A stretch of DNA of 64,000 nt. It comes from Lachnospiraceae bacterium. GTDB taxonomy: Bacteria > Bacillota > Clostridia > Lachnospirales > Lachnospiraceae. The stretch is from positions 49,359 to 113,358 of the forward strand of contig CAJTCY010000018.1 of the NCBI GenBank assembly GCA_910575075.1, read 5' to 3'. The position numbers and the translations under genes are program-made. Below are positions 55,992 through 64,000 of the stretch, in pieces. The notes under the pieces were generated by a model that had not been told where the DNA came from, did not search any database, and worked only from the letters and a program-made list of their open reading frames with translations. Within the stretch, counting starts at the first letter, position 1. Each line of letters starts with the position of its first letter.

Positions 55992-56055
55992 AAATACAGG
56001 ATACCTTTCTTAAAAAATTATTATGTATGTAATTGATTTATGTCCTGGGAAAAAA

Positions 56056-56144
56056 CGGAGGAGGGGGGATTTGAACCCCCGCGCCGGGACTACCGGCCTA
56101 CTGGTGTTCGAAGCCAGACCCTTCAGCCACTTGGGTACTCCTCC
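56056..56144 (-). tRNA. tRNA-Ser (anticodon CGA)
   Basis: An 89-nt cloverleaf on the minus strand has the acceptor GGAGGAG/CTCCTCC with discriminator G, D-arm CCAAGTGGCTGAAGG, anticodon loop TTCGAAC, the long class II variable arm with GCCGG/CCGGC pairing and T-arm GGGGGTTCAAATCCCCC. The long arm identifies Ser. The anticodon stem CTGGC/ACCAG has a C-A mismatch next to the loop. CCA is not encoded, and TTTTTT follows. Confidence 0.88.
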
Positions 56145-56201
56145 AGATATGCTTACTACATAGAGTATAACAAATATTTTGAAAAATGCAAATGAAAAAT
56201 C

Positions 56202-56230
56202 TTGTGAAGAGTAAAAATATGGGATATAAT
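56202..56230 (+). promoter_or_regulatory. pfkA operon promoter
   Basis: TTGTGA (56202-56207) and TATAAT (56225-56230) with exactly 17 nt spacing lie 47 nt before the pfkA ATG. Confidence 0.7.
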
Positions 56231-56276
56231 TATTAATCATAGTGAAAAATAAAGAAAACGCAAAGGATGTGAAGTC

Positions 56277-57350
56277 ATGAAACGAATTGGAATGTTGACT
56301 AGTGGTGGCGATTGTCAGGCATTGAATGCCGCAATGCGCGGAGTTGTCAAAGGGCTCAGCAAAAATGTGGAGGAATTAGAGGTTTATGGTTTCTATGAAG
56401 GCTATAAAGGTCTGATTTATGGAAATTACCGTTTGCTGACGTCCGATGATTTTTCCGGAATACTTACAAAGGGCGGTACGATTCTCGGAACCTCCAGGCA
56501 GCCGTTTAAGCTGATGCGGGTGCCGGATGAAAATGGACTGGACAAGGTAGAGGCAATGAAACAGACATACTATAAACTTCGTTTAGATTGTCTGGTAATT
56601 CTGGGAGGTAATGGAACACAGAAAACAGCGAATCTGCTGCGTGAGGAAGGACTGAATGTGATTCATCTGCCGAAAACCATTGACAATGATATTTATGGCA
56701 CAGATGTAACTTTTGGTTTCCAGAGCGCCATCAATATTGCTACAGAGGCAATTGACTGTATTCATACTACTGCGGCGTCTCACAACCGTGTATTTATCGT
56801 GGAAGTTATGGGACATAAGGTAGGATGGCTCACTCTGTATGCAGGAATTGCAGGAGGCGCTGATATTATCCTGCTTCCAGAAATTCCTTATGACATTGAC
56901 AAAGTAATTGGCGCTCTTGAGGCAAGAAGCAAGGCTGGAAAAGGATTTACGATACTTGCTGTCGCAGAAGGCGCAATCTCCAAGGAGGACGCAGCTCTCA
57001 GCAAAAAGGAATTGAAGGAAAAGAAGAAAAATTACAAATATCCTTCTGTCTCTTATGAGGTTGCAGAGCGGATTCAGGAGAAAATAGGATGTGAAGTCCG
57101 TGTGACTGTTCCCGGACATACACAGCGTGGCGGAAGTCCCTGCCCTTATGACCGTGTACTTTGTACCAGGCTGGGTGCAGCAGCGGCAGACCTGATTCTG
57201 AAAGAAGATTATGGTTATATGGTTGCTATGATTAATGGAAATACCAAGAAAGTGCCTTTGGCGGATGTGGCAGGCAAGCTTAAGACTGTAGAGCCAGATT
57301 CTAAGATCATTAAGGAAGCCAAACTGATGGGCATTAGTTTTGGAGATTAA
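56277..57350 (+). CDS. pfkA: 6-phosphofructokinase
   Basis: This 357-residue kinase has GGDCQALNAAMRG at the N-terminus, GGNGT at 110-114, PKTIDND at 132-138 (catalytic Asp and Asn) and a PGHTQRGG segment. The Gly of GGNG is as in ATP-dependent enzymes, while the Lys in PKTIDND (ATP-PFK: PGTIDND) is as in PPi-dependent ones, so the phosphoryl donor is uncertain. GGATGTGA precedes the ATG. It is the first gene of an operon with dnaX 2 nt downstream. Confidence 0.93.
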   Translation: MKRIGMLTSGGDCQALNAAMRGVVKGLSKNVEELEVYGFYEGYKGLIYGNYRLLTSDDFSGILTKGGTILGTSRQPFKLMRVPDENGLDKVEAMKQTYYKLRLDCLVILGGNGTQKTANLLREEGLNVIHLPKTIDNDIYGTDVTFGFQSAINIATEAIDCIHTTAASHNRVFIVEVMGHKVGWLTLYAGIAGGADIILLPEIPYDIDKVIGALEARSKAGKGFTILAVAEGAISKEDAALSKKELKEKKKNYKYPSVSYEVAERIQEKIGCEVRVTVPGHTQRGGSPCPYDRVLCTRLGAAAADLILKEDYGYMVAMINGNTKKVPLADVAGKLKTVEPDSKIIKEAKLMGISFGD

Positions 57351-57352
57351 AT

Positions 57353-58933
57353 ATGTCGTATACTGCGTTATACCGCAAGTTCCGGCCTCAGCAATTTGAA
57401 GATGTCAAAGGCCAGGAACATATTGTTACTACATTGAGAAATCAGATTAAAGCAGACAGAGTGGGACATGCTTATCTGTTTTGTGGAACGAGAGGGACAG
57501 GAAAAACTACCATTGCCAAAATTTTTGCAAGGGCAGTAAACTGTCAGCATCCTACAGACGGAAGTCCCTGTGGGAACTGCCCTTCCTGCCAGGCAATTGC
57601 AGCGGGCAGTTCCATGAATGTGGTAGAGATAGATGCCGCCTCTAATAACGGTGTGGATAATATCCGCGAGATCCGTGAAGAGGTGGCATATTCGCCGACT
57701 GAGGGCAGATACAGAGTATACATTATCGATGAGGTTCATATGTTATCTATAGGAGCTTTTAATGCATTGCTGAAAACTCTGGAGGAGCCTCCTTCTTATG
57801 TAATCTTTATTCTTGCCACCACAGAAGCCAATAAGATTCCAGTTACGATTCTCTCACGGTGCCAGAGATATGATTTCAGGCGTATTAACATAGATACTAT
57901 TTCCGAACGTCTGACAGATCTTATGGAACGAGAGCAGATACAGGTGGAACCAAAGGCGCTGCAGTATATCGCCAGGACAGCAGATGGTTCTATGCGTGAC
58001 GCACTGAGTCTTTTGGATCAATGCATCGCATTTTATCTGGGACAGAGCCTTACTTATGATCGTGTATTGGAGGTACTGGGAGCCGTTGACACAGAAGTTT
58101 TTTCCAAAATGCTGCGGAAAATGATAGATAAAGATATCTGCGGTGTGATTTCTCAGCTAGAGGAACTGATGATTCAGGGGCGGGAGCCAGGGCAGCTGGT
58201 CATAGATTTTACCTGGTATCTGAGAAATTTGCTTTTATTACAAAGCTCTGATAATATGGAGGATGTACTGGATGTCTCCAGTGAAAATCTGATATTACTG
58301 AAGGAAGAGGCGAGGATGGTGGAGACGGTACAGCTTATGCGCTACATTCGTGTGTTTTCGGAACTATCCAATCAAATTCGGTATGCAGTACAGAAACGGG
58401 TGCTGATAGAAATCGCCTTGATCAAATTATGTAAACCGGAGATGGAGCAGGATTATGACTCTTTGGTGCTTCGGGTTGCACAACTGGAACAAAAAATGGA
58501 GGAAGGAATTCCAGCAGTTTATCCTGCTGGCAGTTCGCCGGAAATTTTGGATCGTACACAACGAACACAGGATCATATACCGCCGAGGCTGCCAAAGGCT
58601 GTTCCAGAGGATGTGCAGCAGGTGGTAAAGAGCTGGCGGTCGATTGTAGAAGAACTTTCTGGAGGGCTTAAAAATTATCTCCGAATGGCACGACCTTCCA
58701 TGACAGAAGGCGGACAGCTTTCGCTTGTGTTGGAAGATGAGGTAGCAGAAGCTTTTGTAAATACAGAGGAACATTTGGAAGAACTGAAAACTGCCATGTC
58801 AAAAAAGACAGGTAAGGATGTGCCTTTCAAAATTGTGTTAAATGAAACCAGCCGTCCCTTTGAAGAGTCTTATGTGGATCTTGAGAAAATCATAAATATG
58901 GAAATCACAATTGAAGAGCAGGAGGATATATAA
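57353..58933 (+). CDS. dnaX: DNA polymerase III subunits gamma and tau
   Basis: This 526-residue clamp-loader ATPase has Walker A GTRGTGKTT at 45-53, four zinc cysteines at C64, C73, C76, C79, a Walker B IIDEVHML, and the sensor SRCQRYDF. The C-terminal half (tau region) is shorter than in E. coli. No clear frameshift signal for gamma is evident. It follows pfkA by 2 nt and precedes ybaB without a gap. Confidence 0.96.
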   Translation: MSYTALYRKFRPQQFEDVKGQEHIVTTLRNQIKADRVGHAYLFCGTRGTGKTTIAKIFARAVNCQHPTDGSPCGNCPSCQAIAAGSSMNVVEIDAASNNGVDNIREIREEVAYSPTEGRYRVYIIDEVHMLSIGAFNALLKTLEEPPSYVIFILATTEANKIPVTILSRCQRYDFRRINIDTISERLTDLMEREQIQVEPKALQYIARTADGSMRDALSLLDQCIAFYLGQSLTYDRVLEVLGAVDTEVFSKMLRKMIDKDICGVISQLEELMIQGREPGQLVIDFTWYLRNLLLLQSSDNMEDVLDVSSENLILLKEEARMVETVQLMRYIRVFSELSNQIRYAVQKRVLIEIALIKLCKPEMEQDYDSLVLRVAQLEQKMEEGIPAVYPAGSSPEILDRTQRTQDHIPPRLPKAVPEDVQQVVKSWRSIVEELSGGLKNYLRMARPSMTEGGQLSLVLEDEVAEAFVNTEEHLEELKTAMSKKTGKDVPFKIVLNETSRPFEESYVDLEKIINMEITIEEQEDI

Positions 58934-59278
58934 ATGGCAAAACGCGGAGGATTTCCGGGAGGTATGCCCGGCAATATGAATAATCTGATGAAGCAGGCGC
59001 AGAAAATGCAGAAACAGATGGAGGAAGCCACCAAAGAGCTGGAGGAAAAGGAAATTACGGCTTCTGCCGGAGGCGGAGCAGTAGAAGTTACCATCTCCGG
59101 AAAAAAGGAAGTTACGAAAGTCAAACTGGCAGAGGAAGTGGTGGATCCAGATGACATCGAGATGCTGGAGGATCTTATTATGGCAGCGACCAATGAAGCA
59201 CTGCGGCAGATTGAAGAAGCGTCTCAGCAGTCTATGTCCAAGATTACCGGAGGACTGGGCGCAGGATTTCCTTTTTAA
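58934..59278 (+). CDS. YbaB/EbfC family DNA-binding protein
   Basis: This 114-residue nucleoid-associated protein has the family features [26 protein letters not shown] followed by a glycine-rich [17 protein letters not shown] region. It usually lies between dnaX and recR, as here. Its stop is followed by a 90-nt gap before recR. AGGAGG lies just inside the end of dnaX. Confidence 0.95.
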   Translation: MAKRGGFPGGMPGNMNNLMKQAQKMQKQMEEATKELEEKEITASAGGGAVEVTISGKKEVTKVKLAEEVVDPDDIEMLEDLIMAATNEALRQIEEASQQSMSKITGGLGAGFPF

Positions 59279-59368
59279 TTGGAATTATTTTGTGAGGAAC
59301 TAGCGTACTTTCGCTGGCTATCAGTCTAAACGCCAAACGGTCAGTATAATAGTAACCAGGAGGATTGC

Positions 59369-59965
59369 ATGGATTATTACAGCAGACAGATAAGCAGATT
59401 GATTGAAGAATTATCTTCACTGCCTGGAATTGGAAGCAAGTCGGCGCAGCGGCTTGCTTTTCATATTTTGAATATGCCGGTTGAGCATGTTGAAAAGCTT
59501 TCTTCGGCCATTTTGGAAGCCAGAAAAAAAGTAAGATACTGTCAATCCTGCTACACGCTTACAGATGATGAGTTATGTCCGATCTGTAAAAATACAAAGC
59601 GAGATCATAAAACCATTATGGTGGTGGAAGATACCAGAGATCTGGCAGCGTATGAGAAAACCAATAAATATGAAGGCGTATATCATGTATTGCATGGGGC
59701 GATTTCTCCTATGCTGGGAATCGGGCCAGGTGATATAAAATTAAAAGAGCTGATACAGCGCCTGCAAGAAGATGTGGATGAAGTTATCATTGCCACCAAT
59801 TCCAGTCTGGAAGGAGAGACAACAGCAATGTATATCAGTAAGCTTATCAAACCTACAGGCATCAAGGTATCAAGAATTGCCAGCGGAGTTCCGGTGGGCG
59901 GTGACCTGGAGTATATAGATGAAATGACATTGCTGCGCGCTTTGGAGGGCAGAACAGAGTTGTAA
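59369..59965 (+). CDS. recR: Recombination protein RecR
   Basis: This 198-residue RecR has a helix-hairpin-helix region ([17 protein letters not shown], about 18-34), four zinc cysteines C58, C61, C70, C73 and a Toprim domain ([12 protein letters not shown] and onward). It works with RecO and RecF in loading RecA at gaps. AGGAGG precedes ATG 59369. Confidence 0.97.
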   Translation: MDYYSRQISRLIEELSSLPGIGSKSAQRLAFHILNMPVEHVEKLSSAILEARKKVRYCQSCYTLTDDELCPICKNTKRDHKTIMVVEDTRDLAAYEKTNKYEGVYHVLHGAISPMLGIGPGDIKLKELIQRLQEDVDEVIIATNSSLEGETTAMYISKLIKPTGIKVSRIASGVPVGGDLEYIDEMTLLRALEGRTEL

Positions 59966-60082
59966 CTTGTCTGAAACAATCACATATTGCGGTTTTTAGT
60001 CGAGAAGTTTTTTGGAGGTGTGACAGGGATTTCCAAAAAATGCAGATCATGTGTGCTACCATTGGGAAAAAGAGGTGACAGC

Positions 60083-61738
60083 ATGATTGAAATAATTTGT
60101 AAAGAAGAATCAGCAAAAGAAAACCGGAACAGAAACGAAGAAACCATCTGTCTGCCCAAAAATATCCGGCAGGAGGGCAGCCCAAGAGGGCGGCACAAAA
60201 TTTATTTGGAAGACTATGTACATACATATCTTAAAAATGCGGCAAAAAGTCAGGATAGATGTGCGGCAGTTTTTCTGGGTAAAAGCCAGGTGGCAAAAGA
60301 TATCCGCTATACTTTTATCAGCGGACTGGTGGAGTGTACCGAGGCTGTTTTTCAGTGGGAATCCATTTCTTTGGATGATAGTTTTTGGGATTATATTTAC
60401 AAAGAGGAAAAACAGTATTTTCCAGACTTGGAAATTGTGGGTTGGTTTTTGGCAAAGTCAGGACAGGTTATGGAGCTGTCTCCGGCGGTGGAAGCAGCGC
60501 ATCGGAAGTATTTTTCCGGCAGGGACAAGATTCTCATGCTTATGGATATTCTTGAGGAAGAAGAATTGTTTTTTGTGTATGAACAGGGCTATCTTCAGAA
60601 AAGAGAAGGATATTATATATATTATGAGAAAAATCTCGCCATGCAGGAATATATGATCTGCAAGCGTGAAGAAGAGCAGAAACTTTTAGAAGAATTGAAG
60701 ACAGCACAGATGCAGGAAGAGGTTCCTGAAAAGGAATTAGAATCTCAGGATGAGGAACAAACAGAAGAACCGATGCAGGCGGCAGAAGAGGCTTTTGAAA
60801 AAAAGGAAAATTCCCGTCAGGCAGAACGCGACGCTCAGGCAATGCTTGAACAAATGCGCAAGCAGGAGAAAAAGGCGGAACGAAGAATGCGGGAGGGATT
60901 CTCCAGAACAAAAACATCTTCACAGGACAAGATACTTGCCAAGAGTAATTTAGAAGAACCGAAAAGTCAGGCAGAAGAGGCATTGGAGGCATATCGGAGA
61001 ACAATTTTGGAACGCCAGGGCAGGAGCAGGGAGAGGCAGAGCAGAAGGCTTTTGTACACAGCATCCTCCTTTTTTCTGGTAGTTATCTGTGTAATTGGAA
61101 TTAGCACTATTAATAATTATAAGAAAATGCAGCAGGTAGAAGAAGTCCTGCGGGTGATAAATCCAGAAGAGCCTGTGCCGAAGAAGGAAACTATAGATGA
61201 TAATGAGCTGGTAGTGAAAAGTGTTGAATCTCAGGTATCACCCTTGGATAATCAGCAGAATTCTGGAAGTGCTGGTGAAAAAAAGGATGGGGGTATTGAA
61301 GATTCAACAGAAGCCTCAGATAATATAAAGGGAGGAGCAGTTCAAGGCGCCCAGGAACCAGACGGAAATTCAGGACCTGCAGATGCTCAGGCAGAAGGCG
61401 CTTCGGCAGATCCTGAACAGGAAGAAAAGACGGTGGGTAATAAGGAAGAAGAGCCAGAAGACACCGCGTCTCAGGAAAATAAATCTCCAGAAGGCGGCGG
61501 CCAGGAAGATAACACCCAGGAAGAAGATATTAAACAGGAAGATGCCCAGGACAAGCCTCAGGAAACAGCAGGACAGGTCAGTGAACCACGTTATTATACT
61601 GTACAGCCAGGAGATACATTGAGTACTATTTGTATGAATGTCTATAAAAATGAGAGTATGATACAGACGCTGAAAGAAGTCAATGGCATCGAAGATGGGG
61701 ATAAAATTTTTGCGGGACAGCGGCTGCTGCTTCCATAA
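60083..61738 (+). CDS. LysM-domain protein with single membrane helix
   Basis: This 551-residue protein has a cytoplasmic N-terminal globular part, a long charged helix rich in Glu, Lys and Arg (about 195-330), a membrane helix near 335-357 (LYTASSFFLVVICVIGIST), an acidic disordered stretch and a C-terminal LysM domain (YYTVQPGDTLSTICMNVY) that binds peptidoglycan. ATG 60083 is chosen with GAGGTG at 60072-60077; the frame is open to 59987. It may link a cytoplasmic process to the cell wall. The N-terminal part is not recognised. An ORF inside this gene on the same strand is a shadow. Confidence 0.88.
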   Translation: MIEIICKEESAKENRNRNEETICLPKNIRQEGSPRGRHKIYLEDYVHTYLKNAAKSQDRCAAVFLGKSQVAKDIRYTFISGLVECTEAVFQWESISLDDSFWDYIYKEEKQYFPDLEIVGWFLAKSGQVMELSPAVEAAHRKYFSGRDKILMLMDILEEEELFFVYEQGYLQKREGYYIYYEKNLAMQEYMICKREEEQKLLEELKTAQMQEEVPEKELESQDEEQTEEPMQAAEEAFEKKENSRQAERDAQAMLEQMRKQEKKAERRMREGFSRTKTSSQDKILAKSNLEEPKSQAEEALEAYRRTILERQGRSRERQSRRLLYTASSFFLVVICVIGISTINNYKKMQQVEEVLRVINPEEPVPKKETIDDNELVVKSVESQVSPLDNQQNSGSAGEKKDGGIEDSTEASDNIKGGAVQGAQEPDGNSGPADAQAEGASADPEQEEKTVGNKEEEPEDTASQENKSPEGGGQEDNTQEEDIKQEDAQDKPQETAGQVSEPRYYTVQPGDTLSTICMNVYKNESMIQTLKEVNGIEDGDKIFAGQRLLLP

Positions 61739-61796
61739 AAATAATTTAATGCAAAGAATGCCGGAGTATGCTATACTGAGATTTGGAGGTGCAGAT

Positions 61797-62984
61797 TTGG
61801 ACGAAAAAGCATACCGGGTGGTAAAATCATCAGATATAAATGAAATGAATAGAAAAATCCACAGGCACCGCAGGAGAATTCTGCTTCTGACGGCGCTTGT
61901 GGTTATTTTGCTGTTAGGGACATTGATGGGGATTTATATTTACATACAGACCAGAAGTTATAGAGACTATGAGATTTTAAGTTCTGTGGAACGGAAAGAT
62001 TCTGATAGAACACTGTTTGCTGCATTTAATGAAAATATGATTAAATATAGTAAGGACGGTGCTTCTTGTATAGATGCCGACAATCATATGATTTGGAGCC
62101 AGCCCTATGAAATGCAGTCGCCTATGGTCGATATTTGTGAAAGTTATGCAGTGATCGCAGACAGCAAAGGTGAAAAAGTTTATATCATGGATACCAATGG
62201 ACCCTGTGGAGAAATCAGGACTACTATGCCAATCCAGCGGGTGCAGGTGGCAAATCAGGGAGAAGTAGCGGTCCTTATGGAAGAGAATGGAACGGGCTAT
62301 ATTCATGTTTATAACAGAGAGGGGAAATTTCTCGCAGAAGGCGAACTGCATACAGAGAATACAGGATATCCGGTGGACATCAGTATTTCTAATGATGGCA
62401 GAAAGCTGGCGGTTTCATTGCTGGATGTCAATGATGGAAATGTAAAAACTACTGTTATTTTCTATAATTTTGGTTCTGCAGGACAAAATGAGATTGATAA
62501 TATTGTGTGTCAGTATTCTTATGATAATATGATTTTTCCCAAAGTGGAATTTCTTACTAACGATGTGATGGCGGCTTTTGGAAATGGCAAAGCAGTGATA
62601 TTTGAAGGTGAGCAGAAACCGCAGGTAAAAACAGAAATTTCTCTGGATCAGGAAATTCAGAGTATCTTCTATAATGAAGCGTACGTGGGATTTGTCTTTG
62701 ACAATGAAAATAAAAAAGAGTCTCATAGATTATGTGTATTTGATTTGAAAGGTTCAAAGGTTCTGACGAAAGATTTTGACATTGGATATCAGGAAGTTGT
62801 TTTTTTGGAAAATGATGAGGTGTGTGTGCGCGCTGATTCAGAATGCGTGATTTACACACTGCGTGGAATTGAGAAATTCCATGGAAATTTTAAAAAGCAT
62901 ATCTGGAAAATTATGTCTGCCGGCAGAACAAAGGATTATGTTTTTTGGATAGAGGGCGAGACACAGAAGGTCAGACTGAAATAG
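61797..62984 (+). CDS. DUF5711-like membrane-anchored beta-propeller protein
   Basis: This 395-residue protein starts with TTG 61797, 6 nt after GGAGGT. It has an N-terminal membrane helix (RILLLTALVVILLLGTLMGIYIYI) followed by a repeat-rich extracellular part with beta strands of WD40-like spacing, which resembles DUF5711 proteins of Lachnospiraceae. The start region overlaps the open frame of the LysM gene only in theory, since that gene ends at 61738. It forms a unit with the CvpA gene, 11 nt downstream. Confidence 0.82.
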   Translation: MDEKAYRVVKSSDINEMNRKIHRHRRRILLLTALVVILLLGTLMGIYIYIQTRSYRDYEILSSVERKDSDRTLFAAFNENMIKYSKDGASCIDADNHMIWSQPYEMQSPMVDICESYAVIADSKGEKVYIMDTNGPCGEIRTTMPIQRVQVANQGEVAVLMEENGTGYIHVYNREGKFLAEGELHTENTGYPVDISISNDGRKLAVSLLDVNDGNVKTTVIFYNFGSAGQNEIDNIVCQYSYDNMIFPKVEFLTNDVMAAFGNGKAVIFEGEQKPQVKTEISLDQEIQSIFYNEAYVGFVFDNENKKESHRLCVFDLKGSKVLTKDFDIGYQEVVFLENDEVCVRADSECVIYTLRGIEKFHGNFKKHIWKIMSAGRTKDYVFWIEGETQKVRLK

Positions 62985-62995
62985 GAGTGAACAAT

Positions 62996-63709
62996 ATGGA
63001 TATGCTGTTTGTAGTAGTGCTGGTGATTTTAGCTGGATTTGGATTACATGGATATTTGCGGGGGCTGGTGAGGGTACTGTTTTCACTGGTGGCAATATTT
63101 CTGACGATAGGACTGGCTACAGCGCTGGCTCCTCACACGGCTGATTTTTTAAAAAACAGTACATCGTTAGATCAGGTGATCCAGGAAAAATGTACAGAAT
63201 ATATACAGGAAAATGCAGCAAAGACGATTCATCAGAAGGGGCAGGAAGAAAATAAGCAGAATGATGACAAGGTTACAATTTTCGGGATGGAAGTTCCTTC
63301 TGAAATCCGGGACTTTTTGGGCGCGAATATGGTAAAACAGGCGAATGGGCTGCTGGAAGAGTCAGGTACATATGAGAAGCTGGGGGAATTTGTGGCGGAG
63401 CAGATTTTACAGCGTGCAGCATGGGCACTGTCCTTTTTTATTGTTTTTGTGATATTGTTTATATTAGTACATGTGCTGGATTTATTTTCGAAACTTCCCG
63501 TGTTAAGCAGTATCAATCGCTTAGGAGGGCTTGCCATAGGACTTGTTCAGGGATTGCTGGTAGTTTGGCTCTTGTTTTTGCTGGTTGTGCTTTGTCAGGG
63601 AAGCGAATGGGGAAGACAGATGATGGATACTATTGATCATAATATTTTTTTGAAATTTTTGTATGAAAATAATATAATTGAAGAATTTATCAATGGGATA
63701 ATGATATAA
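62996..63709 (+). CDS. CvpA family membrane protein
   Basis: This 237-residue protein opens with the CvpA pattern MLFVVVLVILAGFGLHGYLRGLVRVLFSLVAIF and has four hydrophobic helices, the last two around residues 138-160 and 180-205. A charged extracellular-type region between is enlarged. CvpA proteins are needed for colicin V export in E. coli and have poorly defined roles elsewhere. ATG 62996 lies behind ATAGGAGTG. It is the last gene before the rRNA promoters. Confidence 0.88.
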   Translation: MDMLFVVVLVILAGFGLHGYLRGLVRVLFSLVAIFLTIGLATALAPHTADFLKNSTSLDQVIQEKCTEYIQENAAKTIHQKGQEENKQNDDKVTIFGMEVPSEIRDFLGANMVKQANGLLEESGTYEKLGEFVAEQILQRAAWALSFFIVFVILFILVHVLDLFSKLPVLSSINRLGGLAIGLVQGLLVVWLLFLLVVLCQGSEWGRQMMDTIDHNIFLKFLYENNIIEEFINGIMI

Positions 63710-63804
63710 ATGCATTTTGTAATTATGATTATTTAATAACGGTGCGTGAAAAAACGGGTTATAACATATTTTGTAAAAAAGTGTAAAAAAAGTATAAAAA
63801 AGTA

Positions 63805-63833
63805 TTGACAAGTGGAATAAGACATGCTAGTAT
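63805..63833 (+). promoter_or_regulatory. rRNA operon promoter P1
   Basis: TTGACA (63805-63810) and TAGTAT (63828-63833) are spaced by 17 nt, followed by TATAACTCGGTCGCGACAGAG. Confidence 0.75.
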
Positions 63834-63900
63834 ATAACTCGGTCGCGACAGAGCGACAAAGAGAAAGAGATTAAGAAAAATAAAAAGTTTAAAAAACCTC

Positions 63901-63929
63901 TTGACAAGAAGAGACAGCTGTGGTAAGAT
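63901..63929 (+). promoter_or_regulatory. rRNA operon promoter P2
   Basis: TTGACA (63901-63906) and TAAGAT (63924-63929) have exactly 17 nt spacing. GTCGCGCAAGAGAGCG follows, then CTTGATAACTGAACAGTG at 63963-63980, typical for the leader just before a clostridial 16S rRNA gene, which lies beyond the window. The whole tail 63710-64000 has no gene. Confidence 0.8.
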
Positions 63930-64000
63930 ATAGAAGTTGTCGCGCAAGAGAGCGGACAGGACCTTGATAACTGAACAGTGAAATAACCTTGAAAGATTCA

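Noticed and set aside
56056..56144. Selenocysteine tRNA
   Set aside because: The long variable arm and GGAGGAG acceptor raised the idea, but the loop reads CGA, not TCA, and the D-arm is that of a serine tRNA.
1..64000. CRISPR array, prophage or complete insertion sequence
   Set aside because: No regularly spaced direct repeats, integrase, transposase or phage structural genes were seen.

Overview
The window reads as a chromosome segment from a low-to-mid GC anaerobic Firmicute, most likely a Lachnospiraceae-type Clostridium relative. The evidence is the gene order rpmG-secE-nusG-rplK-rplA-rplJ-rplL-rpoB-rpoC, AGGAGG-type ribosome binding sites throughout, a large Gram-positive-type SRP RNA, a PerR/reverse-rubrerythrin peroxide module, DUF4179 and RsgI-type anti-sigma factors, and a pfkA-dnaX-ybaB-recR block. 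No species call is made.

Layout. (1) 1-17.5 kb is a surface-glycan or flagellin-modification island, almost all on the plus strand: a class V aminotransferase, an IspD-like cytidylyltransferase, two LicD proteins, an epimerase, a GT-D glycosyltransferase, then a block of CDP-glycerol-type phosphotransferase, methyltransferase, Asp/Glu racemase-like protein, HAD phosphatase and nucleotidyltransferase. CgeB-like, DUF4422 and GT2-TPR glycosyltransferases follow. (2) 17.6-18.4 kb is a short flagellin gene. (3) 18.8-24.8 kb is a three-gene operon: a 74-residue unknown protein, an RdrA-like NTPase and an RdrB-like adenosine deaminase. It is best read as a RADAR-type anti-phage system placed between the flagellin gene and (4) a FliD-like gene on the minus strand with a sigma-28-type promoter. 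(5) 26.5-40.6 kb is the ribosomal protein/RNA polymerase region, interrupted between rplL and rpoB by an ECF sigma/DUF4179 anti-sigma pair and a small exported protein. (6) 40.8-50.9 kb holds a hemerythrin-response regulator fusion, a DEAD-box helicase, an ECF sigma/RsgI-like pair, an ABC exporter, an SdpI-like protein, DegV and a ferritin-like protein. (7) 51-53.4 kb, minus strand, holds a small coiled-coil protein, reverse rubrerythrin, PerR, the SRP RNA and tadA. (8) 53.4-56.2 kb holds a GNAT protein, two exported or unknown proteins and tRNA-Ser. (9) 56.2-63.7 kb is pfkA-dnaX-ybaB-recR followed by a LysM protein, a DUF5711-like protein and CvpA. (10) The right edge carries two tandem strong promoters and the leader of an rRNA operon whose 16S gene lies just outside.

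How the genes fit together. The left island probably builds and attaches a phospho-linked sugar to the flagellin encoded directly after it. Its five-gene core resembles, by gene content, the phospho-amino-acid (type A) flagellin modification set of Clostridioides difficile, with an added racemase-like gene. The RADAR-type operon sits inside this flagellar neighbourhood, so a receptor-decoration locus and an intracellular defence locus lie side by side. The least explained items are the 74-residue leader gene of the RADAR operon with a palindrome at its promoter, a 121-residue helical protein in the glycan island, dispersed structured repeats around the sigma/RsgI operon and at the left window edge, and a long imperfect inverted repeat after rdrB.
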